From contig JAQISU010000132.1 in the NCBI GenBank assembly GCA_029339505.1, positions 5,241,001-5,305,000 of the forward strand: a stretch of DNA of 64,000 nucleotides. Reading direction: 5' to 3'. Positions within the stretch are counted from its first letter, which is position 1, and each line of letters starts with the position of its first letter. Positions 1 to 10,341 of this stretch are shown here, piece after piece. The DNA comes from Unio delphinus (taxonomy: Eukaryota > Mollusca > Bivalvia > Unionida > Unionidae). A model generated the notes under the pieces. It saw only the letters and a program-made list of their open reading frames with translations. It made no database searches and was not told the DNA's origin. Position numbers and translations under genes: made by a program.

Positions 1-748
1 GGATAAAGAGCAGAAATTTCGTCAGGACGCACAAACAACGGACGGCAGCTATGTCAAAGCTAAAACCCATCTTGAGAGACAAGAATATCTGTCTGAAAAT
101 TAAAATCAGACTATTGAGAGCACTAGTCATCTCAATCGGGTGTCTGGGTAATGTGACTGGATGGGACATCATGATAAATATCTGCGACATGATACCCCAG
201 TGCTAGGCATCACTATAACCTGCTTCACTGCATACATTGTAGCGATATGACTGAAAAGTTGCTAAAGGTACGTACAAAAATCCAAATCACACAGACACAC
301 GCAGACACACACACACACACTATCCGATTGGAGTCTTAATGTACATAACTAAACCGGTGTGGCTCACTATGTATCAAGGATCGCTTTTCAGCCAATATAT
401 AGCAAGACATAACGAGAGTAAATTAATGTATATTCTTAGTATACTTTATTTTTCGGTTAGATCATGTATTTACATAAACATCCGTGTTCAAATATGTTAT
501 CGCTCTTTGGCTAGCAAGTGAGTCCTAGTTCACCTACAGTAGTGATCTAAGTGGTCACGTGATTGCACTACTGGTAAATCGGATGCATTTCATTTAGTCC
601 TATCTTCTATAAATATGTTATTTGTGTTGTCTCATTCAAAATAAATAAGGATATTAAACTCGATGATGAAGTACGTGTATCATGATTGATAAGTTATTTA
701 AAGTTTGCTATTTAACCTAACGAATGACATTTAATTTGTCAATGGCAG

Positions 749-810
<62 letters not shown>

Positions 811-930
811 AGCTCGAAAGTGAAGATGGCATATTTTTTTCATAGACTAGCAGATATCTGAAAACAGTATAGTTTCACTTCATTTTCAAATCAGCAGTAG
901 ATGCGGCATATTAGCGACAGATAATTATGA
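1..930. other. Intergenic DNA with CA microsatellites
   Basis: No gene is recognised here. The stretch holds a short CA run near 300-320 and a longer perfect (CA)n tract at about 750-807. The open frames present are short, without recognisable motifs, and are not credible as genes. Confidence 0.6.
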
Positions 931-1395
931 AACGAGTTGAATAATGATATAGTGATACGAGTTGATTAATGCTATGTATGAACGAGTCGAATATTGACAT
1001 GTATGAAACGAGTTGAATAATGATATAGTGATACGAGTTGATTAATGCTATGTATGAACGAGTCGAATATTGACATGTATGAAACGAGTTGAATAATGAT
1101 ATAGTGATACGAGTTGATTAATGATATGTATGAACGAGTCGAATATTGACATGTATGAAACGAGTTGAATAATGATATTGTGATACGAGTTGAGTAGTGC
1201 TATGTATGAACGAGTCGAATATTGACATGTATGAAACGAGTTGAATACTGATATTATGATATGAGTTGATATAAAACGAGTTTAATTATGATATTTTTAT
1301 ACGAGTTGAGTAATTATAAGTATGATATGAGTTGAAAAATTATTAGAACGATATGAGTGGAATAATGATTTGTATGGTGCGAGTTAAATAATTTT
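931..1395. repeat. 76-bp minisatellite
   Basis: A 76-bp unit repeats tandemly: the box AACGAGTTGAATA recurs at 931, 1007, 1083, 1159 and 1235, exactly 76 bp apart. Each unit is built from three roughly 25-bp subunits of the type acgagtt/cga...at.atga. The array decays from about 1260 to 1395, where only the ACGAGTT/ATGAGTT boxes persist. It has no coding potential. Confidence 0.9.
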
Positions 1396-2070
1396 CATCT
1401 TTTGAAAGAAGATGAAAATTCTACACGAAGTTTCATAAATGTCATTTGCAAGGAGAACAAATGTATAGTTTTATTTTGTCACGTGATAAAATAATGTTTT
1501 TTTTTTCAATATAGCAAAGCCAATAACATATGTCTTAATCTGAATATTACACTTATTCATGTATACATCCTTTGACGTAATGTTTACAATGTTCTTTTTA
1601 ATTATTGACAAAGCTTGGATGAGGCGTTGTTCATGAATATGTGTTATAAAGCGTTACTGTAGACGTCTGTGTTTACAGGAACATAATCAACAATTTGCGA
1701 CCCCAAATAAACTATCACGCGCCATCTTAATGACAGTAAATAATCTCCATACCTATTTCCCATGATGCACCGCAGGGACAGAGTGCAAGATCCAAAACCA
1801 CGTGATAGCAGCAATATCGTTATGTTCTGGTTTGCATTTGCCACTAGAATATTTTTAAGGTAAATTGACCATATTCCAACATAAGGAACCAGTACTTTCC
1901 TATTTTGGCTAATGTCAAGTGGGCTACCGATTAGAAAGGCGACTGGAAAGGCACCCACCATATTGTTGACAGTAATTGTAACAACACAAATGTCAGAGAC
2001 GTCAGGGCAAGAAACATTTCTACAGCCACAGCCAATTAGTAATAAGGACACTGCCAAAGAGTTTCTTGAG
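1396..2070. other. Intergenic DNA, no supported gene
   Basis: A 137-codon open frame exists on the minus strand (1644-2057), but it has no recognisable domain, no supporting splice structure, and composition like the flanks. I do not call it a gene. Confidence 0.5.
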
Positions 2071-2219
2071 CGAATAATGACAAAATAATTAACAGAAACT
2101 AATATCTACACATACTGATCGAATAATGACAAAATAATTAACAGAAACTAATATCTACACATACTGATCGAATAATGACAAAATAATTAACAGAAACTAA
2201 TATCTACACATACTGATCG
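2071..2219. repeat. 49-bp tandem repeat, three copies
   Basis: The unit beginning CGAATAATGACAAAATAATT starts at 2071, 2120 and 2169. The copies are essentially identical, so the array is young. Confidence 0.93.
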
Positions 2220-2670
2220 ATCACAAGTATTAAACCTAGAACACAATTTAAAGTGTACCAAGTATGAGATAGCAAATTATATAACCGTCTAACTGACAAA
2301 ATGTCGAAGTACTTTCACCTCTTATGTTGTGAAAATTGTAATGTTAGAATAAGACGAAAATAAAAATAGTGCATGCGAATTTTGTATAAGGTACAACTTT
2401 CGTCACTATATTTAATCCGGGAACAGGCTACAATGGGATTCACTTTCTGTACTCAAATCTTTAGATACATCATGCAATTGGATAGACAAAATTCTAAAAT
2501 TTCTTTCATTTTATTGTGAACTCTATTATTGGCTGTCGTGAAAATTGCTTGTATTTAAATTTATTTTGTTGTCCCATTTATATTTTTTTTCTGTAAATCA
2601 ATATCCTAACTATTGCATTGTTTTCAAGAATTTTAAAACGTTTGCTACCTATAAAGAAAACTTTTAATAA

Positions 2671-2701
<31 letters not shown>

Positions 2702-2791
2702 TGTATGTATGTATGTATGTATGTATGTATGTATGTATGTATGTATGTATGTATGTATGTATGCATGCATGTATGTATGTATGTATGTATG
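2671..2791. repeat. (ATGT)n tetranucleotide microsatellite
   Basis: About 30 units of ATGT, with two GCAT interruptions near 2762-2770. Translations of it give artefactual YVCM/HTYI repeat peptides on both strands. Confidence 0.95.
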
Positions 2792-4606
2792 TCCTGTTGG
2801 ATAGGAAAGTAGGAATGCGAAAATGTATAAAGGTGTGCTTATATTTATATCTTTGATTTAAATAAAAATTGTTTTTTTTAAACATACATTAAGAGTTTTG
2901 GGGAAACTTACAATTTAAGAAATTAATTCAAATATTAGACGCAGGTTTATACAAAAAATGTTTATTATTTGTATAGTTCTAATGAAATGCTTGATTTGAC
3001 TTTATTCTATCAGAATCATTTCTGATGATTTTAATTTATTGATGTCGTTCAGAAGTTATATAACTTGCAAACATCGTGAATTATGATATCTCAAAGCGTT
3101 GATTGTTATGTCAGATATGTTAATGCAGCCAAAATAATGCCTTATGAACAGTTTATGCATTGACAATTTAAACATTAATTAATTACATTTGTTCTGCCCT
3201 AAGTGGAACTGGTTTGATAAGTATTCTAAATTAATGTGGAAAATAGTTTGTTTTTTTCACTCACTCGTTCTGGTTACTACGCATTAGTGCACTGATTCAT
3301 TGCGTGTCTCATTACAACTCGATCAGCGAGGCCTGCTATCGACAGTACAATGATATTTAACCCATACTATCGAATGTTTGTAAATAGAACTATCTTACAT
3401 GGTTGAAATAAATACTCATTTCTTCATTCATGGTGGTCAAGATTGGCTAATCGAGATTGATGTACATGGAATCATATCGCATATTCTCGACTCTTTTTCC
3501 TGTTTTACACAGTACCTACAAGGGTTTTACAAAGTACCTACAAGGGTTTTGCTCGGATTTGCTCAGAGAGCCTATCCCTGTGATATGATTTTATTCAATT
3601 CACGTGATATATTGTGGACAAAGGTTGCATTACTTGTTGCCCTGTAGTTTGTAATCTGTTTTGTGTTTAAGCTCAAATAAACAGTAACATAGAAAGAGTG
3701 AAAATAACAAGCTTGTAAAAACTTAATAAACAATTTATTGAGCACAAATATTTTCCAGAAAAGAAAAATAAACTTACGGTTTTATGATTCAATTCCAAAA
3801 TTAATCCAAAAATAATTCAAAATATTATCCACTAGAGAAATTGCAAAAGTCCTGGTAATAAAATGTTCAAATAATTCCCAGTTCGAATCTTAGTGAAGCA
3901 TCCAAGATGGAAGACGATGTCACGTAATGAAGTCAGTTCTGGCCTAATGAAATTCAATGAGCACAATTATTTTCCAGATAAATAACAAAATAAATCCTCT
4001 TGATCCAAATGAATTAAAATAATTTCCAGTACAAGGTAATTTAAAATAACTCAAAACGACACAACTTATTATTCTAACAGCCGAAGTTCTACTAAATAGT
4101 TCGCTCCAAAACATAATTGATATGCCTGTTTTTACGTAAACAAGGAAGGTGTCACATGATCTTCTAGAATCCTTTACGTTCAAAACATCTCGTACACACC
4201 GTATGACCCAACTAAAAATAGAAAGATAACAAAGCTCCATAACGTCCTTGGAATCAACCAATCATTTTAAAAGCTTGTTTACAACTCTGAAGCCAGGTCA
4301 GAAATGAGGCCAACGTCAGGTGTTTATTTGTAAATTAAAGATCATCCCACTTCTAAAAAAAATTATCTCCCAATGAATGAATCTTAAACTTAAAATGTCA
4401 AATTTGAATCTGACAAACAAACAATTAAAATAAAAATTAAATGACCCAAGTCAAATACACGTAACAAATCCGAAACACGTTGGACTGTTGTTACACAAAT
4501 AAGTCAGCTAACTCTGTAAACTTTAGAATAACAAGCTGGGTCTCAGAAAGAAACAAATTATATACTTCAAACATTCATTACAAGTACTAGCTCGATGCTA
4601 GTATTT
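2792..4606. other. Intergenic DNA, no supported gene
   Basis: AT-rich sequence without a recognisable gene. A 22-bp direct repeat (agtacctacaagggtttt) occurs twice in a row at about 3511-3552. Open frames at 3399-3647 and 3944-4261 have no domain, splice or composition support. Confidence 0.5.
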
Positions 4607-4715
4607 CATTGTTCCCTTTAAGGTGCGCCGCTGCGCGGCCGAGATTCTCATAGAAAATGCCAATGCCGCGCAGCAGTTTCAAACTTCCGCGCACACAGGA
4701 AAAATATTAACAGTT
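4607..4715. mobile_element. Decayed MITE fragment related to the element at 49,167
   Basis: The start (CATTGTTCCCTTTAAGG) resembles the left end of the MITE at 49,167 (CAACGTTCCCTCTAAGC), and both contain GCGCG-rich interiors with GCTGCGCGG. No matching right terminus or target duplication is visible, so this is probably a truncated relative. Confidence 0.35.
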
Positions 4716-4796
4716 CATAACTATATTTAAGGAAACGCAATTGTTTAAGACATTTTAGATTTCAATGGATTGAAAATAATTTATGTGATGTATATA

Positions 4797-5056
4797 AATT
4801 GTATAATTTATGTAATATATAGAAATTGTATCATTGATGTGATGTATAGAAATTGTATCATTGATGTGATATATAAAAATTGTATAATTGATATTATTTA
4901 AAGAAACTGTATAATTGATATTAATAATTTGTATAATTTATGTAATATATAGAAATTGTATCATTGATGTGATGTATAGAAATTGTATCATTGATATGAC
5001 ATATAAAAATTGTATAATTGATATTATTTATAGAAACTATATAATTGATATTAAAG
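4797..5056. repeat. AT-rich 130-bp tandem duplication with about 28-bp subrepeats
   Basis: The box TGTATAATTTATGTAATATA begins at 4800 and again at 4930. Within each copy, units of the type agaaattgtatcattgatgtgatgtat recur every 27-28 bp. Apparent peptides from this region are repeat artefacts. Confidence 0.85.
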
Positions 5057-6609
5057 GCACAATAGTGCGGCTGAGGGTGAATTTGCTTACAAAAATGTTT
5101 GGACATTTATGTATATCAACTGATTAAATACTATTTAGGAAATACGAGCTCTCTAAAATCTTCGTACGAAGCGTTACGAATCTATCATCTCCATATTGAA
5201 ATCGCGCTCGGCAGTGATCGGCAGGTCCCGAACCAATAACACACATCATTCCGCTGACCGAAATTTGCATAATTATATGCAAAATTCTGTACACTGATGC
5301 TGATGCTGATGACGTAAAACACAACCACGCTACCAGAACAGCAAAATGTCAACAACAGTGATTACCGATCTTCTTTAGATCTCGTTCTTTTCTCCTTATC
5401 ATTTTATTTCTAGTTTAAGTTTTAAGAGGAAACGTTGAAATTTATTTAGAACTACTCTTATGGTTATATTTAATTAGTTTTTTTGTGGTACGGGAATGAT
5501 TTAAATCGACGTGCTTTGTACAGTATTGCAAAAGCGGAAACGAATTCGTGGTATGCTTCTCCAAGTTGATAGTTATACCTTACATAAATAAGTTTTATTA
5601 AAATTTACAACTGGAGTATGGAATCAGGGACAGATCATAACAAATGCACACGCACAAACTTACAGTCACATTGTCACTTACAGTTCCTTCATTAGCACTC
5701 CCGAGACCCTTAACTTTTTAATGTGATCCCCTGTTTTGATACCTAAGTTCTTTTTTATAACCCAGTTTGGACACCAAGGAGATTTTTGAATTTAAGACTT
5801 GTACCCCTAGGGGATAGACTGATTTTATCCTTGCACATGTTTATAGGGTAGTATGCACCCTGAGTAAATATACAAAGAGATTTAGGTTTGGTGCCCATCT
5901 AGGACTTTTGGAAGAAAAGAAGAAAAAAAAAAACACATGACTTGATTCAGCACATGAAACATCCATCAAATCACAAACCCTCATGTATTAATTTCTGATT
6001 CTCAAATAGCACTAGATTCCTATAATTTTGATAAGTATGAATATATTACTTGTATAATTATGAAATAATTTTACATATCAAAATTCATTAGAGACAACTG
6101 CACTAAGGTAGTAATTATAATATGTAATACAGAAGATACTCACCAAATGATAAACTCAAATGTAGAAATTTTGTTATTACCTAGACTGAAATCACCTCAC
6201 TTTTAAGTTCAAGTCCGGAGCTACCTTTAAGAAGGAGAGGAAGGATGAGGCATGGAGCAAGAACAAGAGGGGGAAGAGGAAGAAGACATACAGTGCAGCC
6301 TGAAAACATAGCTGACCAAGCTCTACACATAGTTCAGACAAGACAGACAAGAATGAGGGTAATTGTTTATTTATACCTTGCACAACAAGTATTGATCCAC
6401 ACTGAAAAATGTTTAAAACTTGGCAAAGACTCTAATGTAAGTGAGAAGTGTTTTGCATAACTTAGAAAATAATACTTCTACTGAAGGTTTATTTTACCAA
6501 ACAATGTAAGTTTAAACTGTTTTACGTTTTGTTGCTACTTACCACCCCACCCCAATATCATTTGATACGGAAACCATGCACAGATACCATTGACAATACA
6601 GAGGCCGCC
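5057..6609. other. Intergenic DNA with a short dispersed repeat
   Basis: No gene recognised. The segment at about 5770-5825 (caaggag...cttgtacccctaggggata) matches a segment at about 43,567-43,620, so it is probably part of an interspersed repeat. The rest is unassigned. Confidence 0.5.
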
Positions 6610-7022
6610 TGTGGCGTTGCCCGACCCAAAATTAAATTAGAACCATGTGTTATCAAGTAAGTCGGACCAGCCACTGTTTATTGTTACACATGACCGCAGG
6701 CTAACACCATCCCTTACGTAAGTTGCCATAGTCGTTACCCGTGAATTGGAACTCCGTGCGGCCATACGTTAATTGGCGGGAAAAACCCTTAGGAACAGAA
6801 TTCTAAGTGTAGCTTCTAAAACGGAAGCTTCGAGGGACAGACTAGTGAGTGGTCCCAGTATCTCCGTTAGAGACAGAAGGAAGAGAAGGAAAGAGAAGGA
6901 AAGGAAGAGAAGGAAAGAGGGAAATCTGGAGAGGAAGCTTTGGAGGACAGACCAGGGAAAGTGGTCCCAATAGTCGTGATAAAGAAAGGAGGAAAGAGAA
7001 GGAAGGAGAGAAGTCAGGACAG
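6610..7022 (+). repeat. 5' LTR (probably 3'-truncated)
   Basis: Starts TGTGGCGTTGCC and aligns with the 3' LTR up to about 7022, including the GA-rich GGAAGAGAAGGAAAGAG segment. Beyond that point it runs straight into zinc-knuckle coding sequence, with no primer-binding site or capsid region. A deletion joining LTR to gag is therefore likely. Confidence 0.8.
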
Positions 7023-7039
7023 GCCTCACCCCCGAAAGC

Positions 7040-9068
7040 GGGATTTGCAGATAGGCGAGGGTCGCCGACGTGTTACAACTGCAAGCGCCCGGGGCATATA
7101 GCCAGGGACTGTCCCAAGGGGAGACAGATCCAGGTGAATGCCGTCGCTAGGAATGATTACGAGCCGGGAGTAAGTTGCAAACCCTCAAATCTCGCGTCTG
7201 CAACTGTCAACGGAGAAGGTGCCACCATCTTGTATGACACCGGGTGTAGTGTCCCAGCCCTAGTCGACAGGAAGTACGTTAAGCCCGAGGATTACACAGG
7301 GGAGGTAATCGAAGTTCAATACGCGAACAGCGCGCGTGACTCATTGCCAGTGACTGTCATTGACCTCGATTCACCGTACGTGAAGGGGAAAAGTGAAGCT
7401 GCGTGCTTGGATGGTCTATCACATGACGTCATACCAGTGAGTGCTGTGGATACCAGGACCAAGAGTCGACAGACGAAAGCGAAACCGATGAAAGTTACAA
7501 CGTCACCGGTCAGTAACGTTCTTCCGGCCGAGTTGAGGAAGCTGCAACAGGAGGACGCAACTCTGGTGCAGTTGCACAACCACGCTGTAGCAGGAACAGA
7601 GAAAGAAAGAGAGACCTTCAGCGATTTTTTCATAGCCACGATAGTCACCGAGGACGCCGAAGTCGATACGGAAGGCGCCAACACTGTCCCGAGCTGTCCG
7701 TTAACGAGGGCTGAGACACCTTCGGAAGTGAAATGTGACCCCATGCTGACGGCGGCACGGCGGGAAGAGATTGAGACGTTGCTGCCCGGGTATTCGGATG
7801 TGCTTACGGAAATACCCGGGAGAACTTCGCTTGTCGAGTTCGGGTTAAAGCTGGTAGATGACCGGCCGGTCCAGAGGAAACCCTACCCCTTGCCACACGC
7901 AAAACGACAGGTCGTAAGTGAGGAGATCGAGCAGATGATTGCTCTGGGAGTCATCGAACCCGCCGACTCTCCTGTAGTCCTAGTGCAGAAGAGGGACGGC
8001 ACCCATCGTTTCTGTGTCGACTACCGGAAGCTGAATCAGGTGAACGAATTTCAGGTCGAAATGCTACCTGACCAGGAACATATTTTCGCTTCTGTCTCGA
8101 AAGCGAAATATTTCTCCAAGCTGGATTTGTCCAAGGGCTATTGGCAAATTCCGGTAAGGAAGGAGGATAGGGCAAAGCTCGCTTTTGCTACTCCCGACGG
8201 AACCTACCAATGGTTGGTCATGCCGTTCGGGGTACCGAACGCGCCCAGCGTCTTTACTAGGATGATGCGGAAGTTGTTGGAGCCCTTACGCGATAGGGGT
8301 GTCTACAACTTCATGGACGACCTCTTGTTGGCCACAGAGACGTGGAGTGAACACCTCACTCTATTAGCCGACGTTTTGGAATGGCTACGTCAGACGGGAT
8401 TAACAGCTCGCCCTTCCAAATGTCACTTTGGGTTCCGGACCTTGGATTACTTAGGACATACCCTAAGCCAAGGCACACTGTCCCCAGAGAAGTCAAAGGT
8501 AGAGCAGCTGAGAAACACCGCACGGCCCACCACGAAAATTGAGGTTAGGTCATTTCTGGGATTAGCCGGGTATTACCGGAGGTATATGCCCAATTTCAGC
8601 GCGATTGCGGGGCCGTTGTCAGACCTAACCAAGAAACAGGCTCCAAGTAGAGTTATTTGGACCGATGCGAGTGACCATGCTTTCCACACGCTGAAGGATA
8701 GACTTACGTCCGACGCAGTTGTTCGTCTACCGGATCTGGCAAAAGACTTCGTTCTTCGCACCGACGCATGTGACACTGAACTGTGAGCAGTACTACTGCA
8801 GGAGTACGATGGGACGCTTTTTCCTGTCGCGTACGGCAGTCGGAAGTTGTCTGCTGCCGAGAAGAACTACTCTGTATCGGAGAGGAAATGCCTTGGAATC
8901 GTATTCGGCATATCGCGGTTCGAGCGGTACTTGTATGGGCGGTTATTCATATTGGAGACCGACCATCAACCACTCGCCTACCTCGCCTATATCAGATACG
9001 TGATAGGTACAGAGAACGTAGGCGCTGATTTCATGAGCAGAAGCGCTGGAATGGAATATTCACTCTGA
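7040..9068 (+). pseudogene. Retrotransposon gag-NC/pol remnant (PR-RT-RNase H)
   Basis: The frame is open through the 5' LTR and shows in order: a CCHC zinc knuckle (CYNCKRPGHIARDCPK, about 7073-7120), an aspartic protease with the ILYDTGCSVPALVD active-site motif (about 7230), and a Ty3-type reverse transcriptase. Recognisable RT blocks are DLSKGYWQIPV, MPFGVPNAPSVF and the catalytic FMDDLLLAT (about 8311). An RNase H region follows (FVLRTDACDTEL, then ETDHQPLAYL). A TGA at 8784-8786 interrupts RNase H where the family normally has glycine. A second lesion removes roughly 30 residues after QPLAYL, so the sequence jumps to the GTENVGADFMSRS segment. No integrase follows. Any apparent start inside the LTR is not a genuine gag start. 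Confidence 0.88.

Positions 9069-9074
<6 letters not shown>

Positions 9075-9146
<72 letters not shown>
9075..9146. repeat. (TA)n microsatellite inside the LTR element
   Basis: Perfect TA dinucleotide tract between the pol remnant and the 3' LTR, where integrase coding sequence would be expected. Confidence 0.95.
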
Positions 9147-9149
<3 letters not shown>

Positions 9150-9316
9150 TGTTTTATTCGTGTAGTGTCACGATGATTTTGTTTTATTCGTGTAGTGCCA
9201 CGATGCTTTTGCTATTTATTCTTGTAGTGTCAAGATGATTTTAGTTTAATCGTATAGTAATGCCTTTGCATTTGGAGTAATTTTGAGAGAATAAAATCCC
9301 GATTTTATTCTCAAGC

Positions 9317-9325
9317 GTGGGGGGA
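9317..9325 (+). other. Polypurine tract
   Basis: GTGGGGGGA lies directly 5' of the 3' LTR start TGTGGCG, the expected position of the plus-strand primer of an LTR retrotransposon. Confidence 0.7.
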
Positions 9326-9720
9326 TGTGGCGTTGCCTGACCCAAAATTAAATTAGAACCATGTATTATCAAGTAAGTCGGACCAGCCACTGTTTATTGT
9401 TACACATGACCTCAGGCTAACACCATCCCTTACGTAAGTTGCCTTAGTCGTTACCCGTGAATTGGAACTCCGTGCGGCCATACGTTAATTGGCGGGAAAA
9501 CCCTTAGGAACAGAATTCTAAGTGTAGCTTTTAAAAAGGAAGCTTCGAGGGACAGACTAGTGAGTGGTCCCAGTGTCTCCGTTAGAGACAGAAGGAAGAG
9601 AAGGAAAGAGGGAAATCTGGAGAGGAAGCTTCGGGGGACAGACCAGGGAAAGTGGTCCCAATAGTCGTGTTAAAGAACGGAGGAAAGAGAAGGAAGGAGA
9701 GACGTCGGGAAAGGTTAAAT
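9326..9720 (+). repeat. 3' LTR
   Basis: Aligns with the 5' copy from TGTGGCGTTGCC to about 9715. Sequence downstream (gatgagtacaac...ggccaggtggaaaatagaactcacact, to about 9815) resembles the end of a candidate solo LTR near 31.9 kb, so the true 3' LTR may extend to about 9820. Confidence 0.75.
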
Positions 9721-9921
9721 CCAGGAGGAGTGGGAGGACAGAATAAATAGATGAGTGGAGGATAGGATGAATAGATGAGTACAACCAAAGGCCAGGTGGA
9801 AAATAGAACTCACACTGAAATCATTAGATGAAATAGGCTATCACTTAGAGGACGAGAGATTGTGTGACATTTAAATTTATAGGCTTCATTAAACTGTTAT
9901 TGTTTGAATTTCATCTTCGTG

Positions 9922-9922
<1 letters not shown>

Positions 9923-10014
<92 letters not shown>
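9923..10014. repeat. (TA)n microsatellite
   Basis: Long TA dinucleotide tract of about 45 units downstream of the LTR element. Confidence 0.95.
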
Positions 10015-10020
<6 letters not shown>

Positions 10021-10341
10021 ATTTAACCGTCGGCAGTGCTGACTGGGGGCTCAGAGCCGTATACCTATTTGGTCTTTAATTTAAATTTAAATTCACGAGC
10101 CAGGTGGAACTTCCATAATATTTTAATTAATATTTTGGAAGTACCCCACTCCAACCTTTGCAGAACGCTACACCGCCTTATATGCGATGGAACACTCAGT
10201 GCTCATGTCAGAATAAAAACTTTGCAGTTTTTTTTATCTCTATTTATTTTACATTGGAATTTTCTGATAAAGATTAATAAACTTTGAATAAGAGCATGTT
10301 TCTATTTTTTTTTTAAATATAATTTTCTGGATTTTCAAGTT

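Larger units (their letters stand above)
6610..9720 (+). mobile_element. Decayed Ty3/gypsy LTR retrotransposon
   Basis: Two direct long terminal repeats, each starting TGTGGCGTTGCC (6610 and 9326), flank a pol-type coding region with zinc knuckle, aspartic protease, reverse transcriptase and RNase H. A purine-rich tract (GTGGGGGGA) sits immediately before the 3' LTR, as expected for plus-strand priming. The element is defective: most of gag, the tRNA primer-binding region and the whole integrase are missing, RNase H has an in-frame stop, and an AT microsatellite has expanded between pol and the 3' LTR. The two LTRs differ by scattered substitutions and a roughly 25-bp purine indel, so the insertion is not recent. 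No target duplication could be recognised. Confidence 0.88.

Noticed and set aside
1644..2057. 137-codon minus-strand frame
   Set aside because: No recognisable domain, no splice support, composition equal to flanks.
2578..2885. YVCM/HTYI repeat proteins on both strands
   Set aside because: Translations of the (ATGT)n microsatellite.
6849..7039. Genuine gag start within the LTR
   Set aside because: The same sequence is present in the 3' LTR, and the frame begins with GTG; the open frame is incidental to a deletion.
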